DNA from: CAVSWN01 sp963770995
Lineage (GTDB): Bacteria; Acidobacteriota; Vicinamibacteria; Vicinamibacterales; CAVVIG01
Reading direction: 5' to 3'
NCBI GenBank assembly: GCA_963770995.1
Contig: CAVYRS010000001.1
Span: forward strand, 3,224,001 to 3,288,000
DNA length: 64,000 nt
Shown here: in pieces, positions 33,615-42,092 of the stretch
Layout: each line of letters opens with the position of its first letter
How positions within the stretch are numbered: the first letter of the stretch is position 1
Made by a program: the position numbers and the translations under genes
Notes under the pieces: generated by a model
The model's database searches: none
The model's input: only the letters and a program-made list of their open reading frames with translations
What the model was told of the DNA's origin: nothing

Positions 33615-34754
33615 TCAGGGCTTGCAGGACGACAGCTGGGTCGTCAGGGATTCGATCGCGCGAGACGAGAACAGCTCGGTTCGCATCGACTGCGCACGCG
33701 CGATCTCCTGAGGCGTGACGAAATTGCTGGACGGCACGTCGTACTCGTCGTCCAGCGCCGTGCTGACGGAGGCCTCTCCCTGGATGTCGTCCTTCAGGCG
33801 GCCGATCTCGTCGACCGTCTTGACGACCTGCCACAGCAGGCAGCGCGAGATGTTGCACGGACGCGTCGCAGGGTAGGCGAGCTCCGGGTTCGCGTAGCGG
33901 TGCCTCGCCGCGCGTGACCCCGCAAGAGATTCCAGGGTCGGAACTGGACACGCCCCCGGCGGGTCCTCGCCGAACGAGGATGAGGCCGTCCAGCGAATCG
34001 ATCAGGACCGGAAACCAGCGCAACTGCCTGCGAAACTCGTGAATGCCGTCTTCGAGCAGGTTGAAGTTGAAGCGGTCGTGCCGGACCTTCTTGAGCACGC
34101 GCAGAAGCTCGCCAGTCACGAATCCGATGTCCTCCGAAGGACTCCAGCCGGCGAAGGTCGACAGCACCATCGACCGCAGCTCTGGCAGATCCGTCTCCAT
34201 CGTGCTCCGTTCGACGAGTTTCGTGAACGCCGCGCGCGCCGCTGCGTGCTTCTGCTCCAGCCCTTGAAGGGTCTTGTCCTGCTCGGCCGTGCGAGCCGCA
34301 TCCGGGGGTTTGGCCCGATTTTCGTCCTTGAACTTGTCCTTCGCGAAGGCCACTGAATCCACGGCAAACGTATACGCCCCCAGGCCGTCTTCGACGTTCT
34401 TGACCGAGAGGCGGTACTTCTCGAGATCCGGAAACACGCGCACGTAGAGGCGCAGCAGGGCTTCCAGTCTAAAGAGCTGGATGCGCACCCGCTCATCGAT
34501 CAACAAATCGCCGAGCCGCTCGATCGGACGGTTGCTCCCGTCAGGTCGATACACCGCGGCCAGGCGATCGATCTGTCGGGTGATGCGACTCGTGATTTCT
34601 GGGTCGGCGGGGCGGGCAAACGGTGCCCGAGGGAGAATCCTCCACTGTCCGTCGACGGACTGGCCTGGTTCTCCGCTCCCGCGCGGACTTGGGGAGAAAA
34701 AATCCAGGCGCAGGCCGCGAGAACGAGGCAGATGTTGACGTGCGCCTTTCGCAT
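33615..34754 (-). CDS. Exported alpha-helical CHAD-like protein (two frameshifts)
   Basis: Signal peptide MRKAHVNICLVLAACAWIFS, then a frame change near 34670, then a long helical body: PEITSRITRQIDRLAAVYRP, RVRIQLFRLEALLRLYVRVF and HEFRRQLRWFPVLID. These His/Arg-spaced helices resemble CHAD domains, which bind polyphosphate through basic helices. A second frame change near 33940 is needed to reach the natural end at 33615 (stop TGA); the alternative frame ending at 33592 gives Arg/Gly-rich nonsense. It follows ppx by 52 bases. The CHAD assignment is by pattern and uncertain; a HHpred-type search would decide. Confidence 0.5.
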
Positions 34755-34806
34755 GACGGCTTTTACCTCAACAGATGCAGTGCGTCAAGATCGCGCGGTG
34801 ACGCGG

Positions 34807-35736
34807 TTACTTCCTCAAGCCCGCTTCGACGATCAGGCCAACGCCGAGCTCGCGTTCGACGACCAGGATCGACTCGTACCCTGCCTTGCTGGCGACGTAC
34901 TCCAGGATCACCATCCGCGGCAGCACGCGGTCGATGTCAGGGACTCGCTTCAGCTTCGCAAACTGCTTCGCCTTTTGGGCTCGAAGCTTTTCGAGTCGAG
35001 CACGGAGGAAGGACAGCGTGATCCGGGCGCCGTGCACCTTCTTGGTCTTCAGCAGGTATTGCGCCATCTCCTCCAACTCGATCCCGACGAAGTCCTGCAT
35101 CCCCTCGAGGAACCGAAGATCTCCGAGGTCTCGGGCGAGCGCCGCCTGCATCTGTTCCTCGGCCCGGGCGAACGTCGTCGCATCGAGGAAGAACTTCGTG
35201 TATGCGGCCCGATACCCGAGCGTGACGACCTTCCAGCGCGCCGCGTCGTTCAGGTTCTTCGCGACGAGCTCGATGGTCCTGCTGCCGGTGTCGATGACGG
35301 CACGGCTGCCGACACCGTCGGTCGCCGTCAGGTACGCCAACGCGGATTCACGCTCCTCGCTCGCGACTTCCACGGGGATCTCGACGCGCTTTCCGATCTC
35401 GACGACGTCGGCACCGTTCGCCGCTTCGCGGAACGCGGCGGTCGCGACGGCGCTCACAGTCGCTCCACCCTTCGAGGCGCAGATGGTCTTGAATTCGGCC
35501 AGGGTCTTCTGGATTTCCTGAAGTTTTCCTCCGGAGATCCGGCCCGTGGCGGACATGTCGTCGCCAACGCCGAGCGTCCTTTTTTCAACGTGGTGCTGCG
35601 TGTAACTCCCCGCCGAGACCTCTCCAACGATGATCTTGAAGGTGTTGCTGCCCATGTCGACGACACACATCCTGCCGGTGTCCACGCCGGGCAGCGGTGT
35701 GGCCAGGAACGCGGCCGCAATCGCCCATGTCACCAT
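34807..35736 (-). CDS. Ppx/GppA-type phosphatase with a signal peptide
   Basis: Actin-like ASKHA fold: the phosphate-1 loop CVVDMGSNTFKIIVGEV, the ATAAFREAANG motif, EIPVEVASEERESALAYL and a second phosphate loop AVIDTGSRTIELV (GGGS replaced by DTGS). It hydrolyses polyphosphate or pppGpp in the family. Two oddities: an N-terminal MVTWAIAAAFLATPLPG stretch looks like a signal peptide, which would place it outside the cytoplasm, and the protein (309 residues) lacks the C-terminal HD-type domain of long Ppx. The start overlaps the PLD gene stop (ATGGTGA), so expression is coupled. Confidence 0.82.
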   Translation of the reverse strand: MVTWAIAAAFLATPLPGVDTGRMCVVDMGSNTFKIIVGEVSAGSYTQHHVEKRTLGVGDDMSATGRISGGKLQEIQKTLAEFKTICASKGGATVSAVATAAFREAANGADVVEIGKRVEIPVEVASEERESALAYLTATDGVGSRAVIDTGSRTIELVAKNLNDAARWKVVTLGYRAAYTKFFLDATTFARAEEQMQAALARDLGDLRFLEGMQDFVGIELEEMAQYLLKTKKVHGARITLSFLRARLEKLRAQKAKQFAKLKRVPDIDRVLPRMVILEYVASKAGYESILVVERELGVGLIVEAGLRK

Positions 35737-36612
35737 TGCGCACCACCATCGACCGCCCCGGCCGGCAATGTTCCGGCCTCGGCGGCAGCAGCTGTCAACA
35801 CCCGGAACATTTCCACAGCGCCCGCCACGGCGGACGGTTCATCTACGACAATGGCCACTTCACGCCGGAAGTCGAGGCTCAAGGCGGCCAGCGCCAGGCT
35901 GCCCACGACCAACTTCGTCTCGTCGATGAGCATGATCTTGGCATGCGATTTCAGATCGCCAAGCCGCCGGCTGTCGAACACCTCAACCCTCAGCCCACCG
36001 GCGCGGCGCGAACGCAGCAGCGGCACGATCTCGGGATCCGACAATTTAGCGTCGATGATGCGAACGCTCGTTTTCGCGTGCTCGATCAGCGCCGTGAGCT
36101 GCCGGCGCGCGCGCTCCGGACCGATGACCAGCCGGTCGCTCAGATCGGTCGGCATCGTCGTTCGGGCCGCATCGGCGGCCATCAGCCGGCGCAAATCCGC
36201 CACGAGCACCGGATCGTGCGTGATCACGATGCCGTCCAGCGTCTTGTTGAAGCACTTGCGCGTGAAATTGAGCGACGCCACGACCGCCGGACCATCGTCG
36301 GCCACGATGTACTTCGCGTGATACTTCACGACCGGGTCGTTGTACGTCCTCACGGTCGCGCCGGTGGCGTCGAGCGCGTCGCGGAGCTTCTCGAGCTTCC
36401 CGCGTCCGCCTTTGGCACGCGACGTCGTGATCACCTCGACGGCGACGCCGCGATCGACCGCGTAGGTCGAGCTCGTTGAAGATCGCCTCGTCGTTGCAGC
36501 GGAACAGCGAGAGCACCAGATTGCGCCGCGCCTTCCGGATCACGTCGAGGATCGCGCCGCGGCGCTCGTCTACCGCCAGAATCAACCGATCGGGTGGATG
36601 TTTTCGGGCCAC
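35730..36612 (-). CDS. Phospholipase D-like protein (one frameshift)
   Basis: Two HKD motifs typical of the PLD superfamily: YHAKYIVADD with SLNFT downstream, and SHAKIMLIDETKLVVGSLAL. The first part, from GTG at 36612 (ARKHPPDRLILAVDERRGAI, LSLFRCNDEAIFNEL), is in another frame, and the join falls near 36465. As joined it is about 290 residues, a minimal two-motif PLD. It starts two bases after the STAS-DUF4956 stop and overlaps ppx. Possible roles are phosphatidyltransferase, phosphodiesterase or nuclease. No signal peptide is obvious. Confidence 0.75.
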
Positions 36613-36613
36613 G

Positions 36614-37727
36614 TCAGCGCTCGCGTTTCGCCTGTCCCCAGGCGACTGATTGCACGCCGCCGCCCTCGGACATCAATTGGCTGCTCAAATCCTCCAACGA
36701 TGTGCGCGGGTCCAGCCACGTGTGGTACTTCACGGTGACATCGTCGGACTGGGAGATTTCGCGCGGCTCCCAGACCACCTGATTGCGCGCAAACACGCCT
36801 TCGACGTGGGTGGTCGGAAAATCGCGGCCGCTCGCCTGGACTTCGACCGACATGATGCGCACCTTCTGCGCCGACATGTGATCCAGCGCCACCAGCGCGA
36901 TGCACAGGAACGCCGTGCCGAGGCCGGCGACCGCGAACTGACCGAGACCGGTTGACATGCCGAGACCCATGAGCAGAAACAGGATTGTCACATCTTTGGG
37001 GTCGTCGACCGGCGTCCGGAACCTGATGATGCTGGCGGCACCCGCGATGCCGAACGCGCGCGCCAACGAGTTGCCGATGATGATCATCATCATCGCGCCC
37101 GAGACGCACAGCAGCGTCTGCGCCTGCTCCATCGTCCGTCCGCGCTCCCTGGAGGCAGATTGGTAAATCGCGGTCACCTGCAGCCCGATGAGCGCCGCAA
37201 CCACCAGCTTGGCCAGCTCGATGAACGGCTGAAAGACAGGGCCCGCCGGAGTGGGCGCTGGTGATGTAAGGCCGCTGAGGCCTTCTTGAACGATCGGGCT
37301 GATCCCTGCGAGCTCGTTGTGGTACTTGAGGCCGAGCCAGACCAGCGTCCCGCACAACACGACGCCCGACACGGTGACCCGAATCGTCCGCCAGGGCCAG
37401 GACGCAATGCGCGCCGCCTCCGTGGAATCGTAGATGTCGAAGACGCTGGCGAGGTGCGACGCTTCCAGCGTCTCGCGCACTCTCGGGGGCAAGGCCGCCA
37501 GGCGGAGTGTACCTTCCACGCGCTGGGCGGTGGTGTGTCGCGCGTACGAGGGCCCGGATGCCTGCGCTGTCGATCGCAGGCACGCGTGTAAAGTCGATGA
37601 CCAGATGCTTCTGGCCGGTGCGGTAGAGCTGTCGGAGCTGACTCTCAAAGGCTTCGGCGGGTCCTCCGGCAACGAGCGGTTCCTGGGGCGACAAGACAAG
37701 ACGATCCGCAACCGATCTAGTGGCCAT
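36614..37727 (-). CDS. STAS domain fused to DUF4956 membrane protein (one frameshift)
   Basis: Residues about 1-100 form a STAS domain: LVLSPQEPLVAGGPAEAFES, HLVIDFTRVPAIDSAGIRAL, then, after a frame change near 37530, TLRLAALPPRVRETLEASHL and VFDIYDSTEAA. After one hydrophobic helix, the DUF4956 part follows: three to four membrane helices with MMMIIIGNSLARAFG and the diagnostic IIRFRTPVDDPKDVTILFLL, then a cytosolic domain. DUF4956 proteins commonly neighbour VTC-type polyphosphate polymerases and CotH; no VTC gene is seen here. It is first in the four-gene operon. A STAS domain on DUF4956 is unusual and suggests nucleotide or stress sensing. Confidence 0.75.
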
Positions 37728-37830
37728 GCGGCGGCGATACCCGCAACTTCCTTACCCGTAGGACTTTGATGGTGATGGTTCCGCACTATACACCAAACGC
37801 CGCGGCAACGATAATGCCCTGCCGAACTGT

Positions 37831-37919
37831 GAAGTCTCAACTCTCAACTCTCAGCTTTGAGGCCTTTTGGGGAGCCCATGAGACTTGAGCCTTGAGACTT
37901 GAGCCTTGAGACTTGAAAC
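37831..37919. repeat. CTCAACT / TTGAGAC inverted repeat island
   Basis: Left arm GTCTCAACTCTCAACTCTCA and right arm GAGACTTGAGCCTTGAGACT and further TTGAGAC units up to the TTG start of the next gene. Unit sequence differs from the other islands, architecture is the same. It occupies most of the 37728-37919 gap. Confidence 0.7.
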
Positions 37920-39041
37920 TTGCAAAACCCCTTTGTCTACGGAGAAGTCGTTCCAGCAGCAGCCTTTGCGGACCGCGTCGTCGAGCTCGATCGCCTTATC
38001 GGTGATCTGGCGGCGGCGCAGAAGGTCTTCCTGATTTCTCCGCGCCGTTATGGGAAATCCTCGCTGATTCGACATGCCCTGGCGGCCATGAGCCGGAGGG
38101 GGGCGCTGACGGTGCAGGTGACGGTCAGCAGCTTCAGCTCGTATGTGGCCTTTCTGGAAGGGTATGCGCGCGCCCTGGTGGCCGCCGAAACCACGTGGGA
38201 TCGGGCCCGGAACTGGCTGCGCGACGCAATCGCATCCACGCGCACCGAGGTCGGCGCCGACTCCCGGGTGGCCTTTCCCAATGCCCGTACCGCCCGCGAC
38301 ATCGCCCGCCTGGCCGGCGAGGTGTTCGAGCTGCCGGCGCGGCTGGCGGCGGCGCGCAAACGCATGGTGGTGGTCGCGCTCGACGAATTCCAGGCGATTG
38401 GCGGCTTCAATGGCGGGTCCGTGGAGCACGCGCTGCGGGCCGCGGTTCAGCATCAGCGGGCGGTTGGCTACGTCTTTGCCGGATCCGAGCCGGAGCTGAT
38501 GGAGCGCATGCTCGGACCGCGGCGGCCGTTCTACAAGGCTGGTCCCGTGATGCGCCTCGAGAAGATCCCGGCCGACGAGTTCGCGGCGTTCGTCGACGAG
38601 CGCTTCGCGCACAGCGGCCTGGCGATCGAGCCCGGACTCGGCGCGGCCATCGTCGATCTCGCAGCCAACCTGCCCTACGACGTGCAGCGTCTCGCGCACG
38701 AAACATGGGACGAGGTGCGCCTGCGCGGGAAGCGGCGCGCGACCTTCGACGATCTCCATGCGGCGCTGAAGCGGCTGCTCAGCGAGCAGCAGACGATGTT
38801 CGAAGCGATCTGGCAGCGGCTGACACTCACGCAGCGCGCGGTGCTGCGCACGGTCGTGCTCGAAGAGGGTCGCGAGTTGCTGTCCGCGGACGTCAGGACG
38901 CGGCATCGGCTGGGCGGACCGTCCACGGTACAGGCCGCGCTCGCGGCGCTGGTCCGCGAAGATCTCGTCGCGCGAGACAGTGGGCGCTACGGCGTCGTCG
39001 ATTCGCTGTTCAGGGAATGGATCGCGCGCCAGACGTATTAG
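37920..39041 (+). CDS. AAA-type ATPase of the archaeal-ATPase/STAND kind
   Basis: TTG start at 37920 giving MQNPFVYGEVVP, a usual start of the group. P-loop LISPRRYGKSSLIRH (about residues 38-52), Walker B VVVALDEFQAI (about 149-159), sensor-like YVFAGSEPELMERM, and a C-terminal winged-helix region (TLTQRAVLRTVVLEEG, ADVRTRHRLGGPSTVQAALA). Relatives of this group act in DNA transactions, defence or signalling; no partner gene is adjacent on the same strand. Complete, 373 residues. The gene is isolated between convergent operons. Confidence 0.75.
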   Translation: MQNPFVYGEVVPAAAFADRVVELDRLIGDLAAAQKVFLISPRRYGKSSLIRHALAAMSRRGALTVQVTVSSFSSYVAFLEGYARALVAAETTWDRARNWLRDAIASTRTEVGADSRVAFPNARTARDIARLAGEVFELPARLAAARKRMVVVALDEFQAIGGFNGGSVEHALRAAVQHQRAVGYVFAGSEPELMERMLGPRRPFYKAGPVMRLEKIPADEFAAFVDERFAHSGLAIEPGLGAAIVDLAANLPYDVQRLAHETWDEVRLRGKRRATFDDLHAALKRLLSEQQTMFEAIWQRLTLTQRAVLRTVVLEEGRELLSADVRTRHRLGGPSTVQAALAALVREDLVARDSGRYGVVDSLFREWIARQTY

Positions 39042-39063
39042 TGAACTCGTAACGATCGTCACC

Positions 39064-39441
39064 CTAGCGGGGCACGAACTCGATCGTGGTCTCGCGCCGG
39101 CGCTGGGTGCGGAAGCCGCGCACGTACTTCATCGAGCCCGGTGTCGGAAACTTCTCGGCGTAGGCGCGCTCGACCGCATCGCGAAGCCGCTCACTACGCG
39201 CGCGGATCGCGCGAATCCGAATCTCGCGCTCGCCCACCTGCAGCGTCCCCAGCGGATCGTCGAGAAACGTCCGATACCAGCCGCCCGGCTTCAGCGTCCA
39301 CGAGCGGGCGAAGACGCGTCCGTCGACGACGACGGGCCAGATCCCGATGAAGCGGTGGTCGGAGCGGGCGCCGGCCCGGATACCGAGGATTTTGCTTTCG
39401 TCGATGGCTTTGACGACCGGCCGCGAAAATTTGCGACGCAC
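39064..39441 (-). CDS. DUF2255 family protein
   Basis: A 125-residue basic protein (DHRFIGIWPVVVDGRVFARS, WYRTFLDDPLGTLQVG) resembling DUF2255, a small beta-rich family related to FMN-binding split-barrel or pyridoxamine-oxidase-like proteins. It lies 12 bases behind the efflux permease and probably ends that operon. Function unknown. Confidence 0.65.
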   Translation of the reverse strand: MRRKFSRPVVKAIDESKILGIRAGARSDHRFIGIWPVVVDGRVFARSWTLKPGGWYRTFLDDPLGTLQVGEREIRIRAIRARSERLRDAVERAYAEKFPTPGSMKYVRGFRTQRRRETTIEFVPR

Positions 39442-39453
39442 ACCGACATCCTA

Positions 39454-40623
39454 TCAAGCCGTCCGCTTGGTCGAGCGGGCGATCGCGAGGGTCAGCATCC
39501 CGAGGCCCCACGCCGTGAGCGCGAGCGCCTGCGGCCAGAGCGTTTCGAGACCCACACCCTTCAAGAAAATCGACCGCAGGATCACCAGGAAGTACCGAAG
39601 CGGGAACAGGTAGGTCACGGGCTGGATGACGGACGGCATGTTCTCGATGGGAAAAATGAAACCCGACAGGTAGATCATCGGCAGCAGGAAGAAGAACATC
39701 GACGTCATCATGGCCTGCTGCTGCGTCGACGAGATGGTCGAGACGAACAGGCCGAGTCCGAGCGTGCTCAGGAGGTAGACGGCCGTGAGCGCGAACAGCA
39801 GCACCACGCTGCCTCGCAGCGGCACCTGAAACCAGAGCACCGACACGCTCAGCACGAGGCAGACGTCGACCATGCCGACGAGCGCGTACGGCAGCAGCTT
39901 GCCAAGGATCAACTCCCACCGCCGAAGCGGAGTGACGTTGAGCTGCTCCAGCGTCCCCACTTCGCGCTCGCGCACGATGCCCATCGACGACAAGTTGGTC
40001 GTGATGGCGAGCAGCAGCAGCGCGAGGATGCCCGGCAGCATGAAGTCGCGGCTCTCGAGCCGCGGGTTGAACCACACCCGCACCCGAGGCTCAATCCCCG
40101 CCCCAACCTCCGTCCCACCGCCAACCTCCGTCCCCGGGCCAACCTCCGTCCCCGGGCCAACCTCCGTCCCGGCGGCCCGGCCGGCGACCTCCTGCGTGTA
40201 GCCCGCCAGCAGGTTGGTCGCATACCCGAGCGCGATATTGATCGAGCTCGCGTCGCTGCCGTCGGCGACGATCTGCAGCGCCTGCGGCTCCCGGCGCGCG
40301 AGCCTCTCGCCGAATCGCGGCGGAATCGCCAGCGCCATCCACGCGCTGCCGCTCACGAGGTACGGATCCACCTCCTCCGGACTCGTGACCACGCCGACGA
40401 TCGAGAAATTCGGCGAGGACGAGAATCGGGCGACGAGATCGCGGCTGGCTGACGACCGATCGGCATCGGCGATCACTACCGGAACGTTGCGCACGTCCGT
40501 CGTGGCCGCGTACCCCAGCATCACCAACTGAACAATCGGCGCGACGATGACGATGGCGAACAGTCGTGGATCTTCCTTGAGCTCGATGAGCTCCTTCCAC
40601 ACGAGAAAGGCGACGCGCCTCAT
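39454..40623 (-). CDS. ABC-2 type permease, second of pair, with in-frame hexapeptide repeats
   Basis: YhhJ/YbhR-like: one N-terminal helix (LFAIVIVAPIVQLVMLGYAA), a large periplasmic loop, then five helices with the ABC-2 signature EREVGTLEQLNVTPLRRWEL. Between RAA and GIEPRVRVWFNPRLES the loop contains about four copies of Gly-Thr-Glu-Val-Gly-Pro, encoded by an 18-bp DNA repeat (40097-40174) that its partner permease lacks. The ATG at 40623 follows the other permease by 14 bases. It should pair with that permease and the ATPases upstream for drug or membrane-fusion-type efflux. Confidence 0.88.
   Translation of the reverse strand: MRRVAFLVWKELIELKEDPRLFAIVIVAPIVQLVMLGYAATTDVRNVPVVIADADRSSASRDLVARFSSSPNFSIVGVVTSPEEVDPYLVSGSAWMALAIPPRFGERLARREPQALQIVADGSDASSINIALGYATNLLAGYTQEVAGRAAGTEVGPGTEVGPGTEVGGGTEVGAGIEPRVRVWFNPRLESRDFMLPGILALLLLAITTNLSSMGIVREREVGTLEQLNVTPLRRWELILGKLLPYALVGMVDVCLVLSVSVLWFQVPLRGSVVLLFALTAVYLLSTLGLGLFVSTISSTQQQAMMTSMFFFLLPMIYLSGFIFPIENMPSVIQPVTYLFPLRYFLVILRSIFLKGVGLETLWPQALALTAWGLGMLTLAIARSTKRTA
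40097..40174. repeat. 18-bp tandem repeat (GGGACGGAGGTT core) inside a permease gene
   Basis: On the plus strand CCAACCTCCGTCCC recurs at 40103, 40121, 40139 and 40157, an exact 18-base period that keeps the frame. The same GGGACGGAGGTT core and period occur at 49000-49047 in another gene context. Confidence 0.85.
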
Positions 40624-40637
40624 GTTAGTGTGATGCC

Positions 40638-41789
40638 CTACACCCACTGCCGCTGGAGCCGCGCCGACGCCAGCGCCAGCACCACGACGGCAAACACCGA
40701 CAACGCGGCGAGATCGGTCCAATACACGCTGGGCCCTGCGCCTTTGAGGACGATGGCTCTCAACGCGACGAGGAAATATCGCGCCGGCACGACGTAGGTG
40801 ACGAGTTGCAGCGCGCGCGGCATGCTGGCGATCGGAAAGACGAACCCCGACAGCATCAGCGTCGGCAGGAACGACACGAGCAGGGCCACCTGAAACGCCA
40901 CCTGCTGCGTCTCCGCGATGCTGGAGATGAACAATCCAAGGCCGAGCGCGCCGACGAGAAACAACGACATCGCCAGAAGCAGCACCAGCCACGATCCGCG
41001 CATCGGCATGCCGAACAGGAGCATCGAGACCACGACGATCGCGAGCGACGAGGCGAGTGACACGACGAAATACGGGATCGTCTTGCCGACGACGAAGGAG
41101 GCGGCGTCGAGAGGCGCCATGCGCACCTGCTCCATGGTCCCGCGCTCTTTCTCGCGCACGATCGACAGCGCCGTGGACACGACGGCGGTCATCATCGCGA
41201 TGTAGGCGATGAGGCCCGGTACCAGAAACAGCGCGCTGCGCAGCTCGGGGTTGTACCAGATGCGCGGTTCGATGGCGATGAGTGGCGGGCCTGCGGCCGG
41301 CGGCGCGTACTTCGCCGATTCGCCGCGGATGATCGTCAGCGCATAGCCCATCACGGTCGTCGCCGTATTGGCGTTGTCGCCGTTGAGCAGCACCTGCACC
41401 GCGGCGGGCCGGCCCGTTTGAAGCGCGCGCGACAAGCCGCTCGGAATGACGAGCACCGCCCGGACCTGATCGCGGTCCATCAGCTGGTCGGCCGTCGGCC
41501 GGTCCGAAAGGGCCCGCCCTACACCCGTAGGCCGGGTCTTGTTAGACCCGGCGTCGACCGTCGTCACGAGATCGAAATAGCCCGAGTTCACGAAGGCGGA
41601 AATGAGGGAACGGCTCGCCGCGGAATGATCGCGATCGTCCACAGCAATCCGGATGTGGCGAATGTCGAAGTTGAGCGCGTAGCCGAAGAGCAGCAGCACG
41701 AACGCCGGCACGAAGAGCAGGATCAGCAGCGTGCGCGTGTCGCGCGCGATCTGACGGAATTCCTTGCGTGCAACGGCGATCATCTTCAT
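40638..41789 (-). CDS. ABC-2 type permease, first of pair, with in-frame palindrome
   Basis: YbhS-like: MKMIAVARKEFRQIARDTRT, a first helix (LLILLFVPAFVLLLFGYAL), a periplasmic domain, and the C-terminal five-helix part with EKERGTMEQVRMAPLDAASF. The ATG at 41789 is chosen; ATG 41825 would add 12 residues. About a dozen residues (DAGSNKTRPTGVG) in the periplasmic loop are encoded by a palindromic repeat at 41531-41552 and look inserted. It pairs with the following permease. Confidence 0.88.
   Translation of the reverse strand: MKMIAVARKEFRQIARDTRTLLILLFVPAFVLLLFGYALNFDIRHIRIAVDDRDHSAASRSLISAFVNSGYFDLVTTVDAGSNKTRPTGVGRALSDRPTADQLMDRDQVRAVLVIPSGLSRALQTGRPAAVQVLLNGDNANTATTVMGYALTIIRGESAKYAPPAAGPPLIAIEPRIWYNPELRSALFLVPGLIAYIAMMTAVVSTALSIVREKERGTMEQVRMAPLDAASFVVGKTIPYFVVSLASSLAIVVVSMLLFGMPMRGSWLVLLLAMSLFLVGALGLGLFISSIAETQQVAFQVALLVSFLPTLMLSGFVFPIASMPRALQLVTYVVPARYFLVALRAIVLKGAGPSVYWTDLAALSVFAVVVLALASARLQRQWV
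41531..41552. repeat. GCCGGGTCT-TGTT-AGACCCGGC palindrome inside a permease gene
   Basis: Perfect 9-bp arms with a 4-base loop, read in frame through the periplasmic loop of the permease. Unrelated in sequence to the GTCCGGCTTTAGCCGGAC family, so a second kind of coding palindrome in this window. Confidence 0.75.
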
Positions 41790-41819
41790 ACGCGCCTCCG
41801 AGAGTACGGAGGGGACGAA

Positions 41820-42080
41820 GGGCACGGATCAACACGGAGCAACGAAGAAACGGAGACGAACGAAGAAGACGGGCGAGCGGAAGCGCGAGTTCGACGGGCG
41901 TCGCGAAGCGACGCCCGTGGGTGGATCGGATCGCAAGGATGAACACGCGCGACCGGTCCGGGCGTGCTCATCCTTGCGATCCGATCCGCCCACGCTGATC
42001 GGCCGGCAAGGCCGGCCCATCCGTCGAACACTGTCGCCGCTCGGTGCGTGCTCCGTTGCTTCGTGTCTCCGTGTGACACC
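41820..42080. repeat. Composite hairpin region between efflux permease and ATPase genes
   Basis: This stretch of about 300 bases (41790-42092) has no gene. Nested inverted repeats: outer arms of ACGGAGCAACGAAG and CTCCGTTGCTTCGTG type; GACGGGCGTCGCGAAGCGAC (from 41894) hairpin; and a 32-base inverted pair, 41916-41947 and 41963-41994, built on GGATCGGATCGCAAGGATGA with about two mismatches. It interrupts an otherwise tightly packed operon. Confidence 0.75.
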
Positions 42081-42092
42081 CGTGGCCTCCGT

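Noticed and set aside
33592..33940. Arg/Gly/Pro-rich C-terminus of the CHAD-like protein in the longest open frame
   Set aside because: The alternative frame gives a normal-looking protein ending at 33615; a single base shift near 33940 explains the rest.
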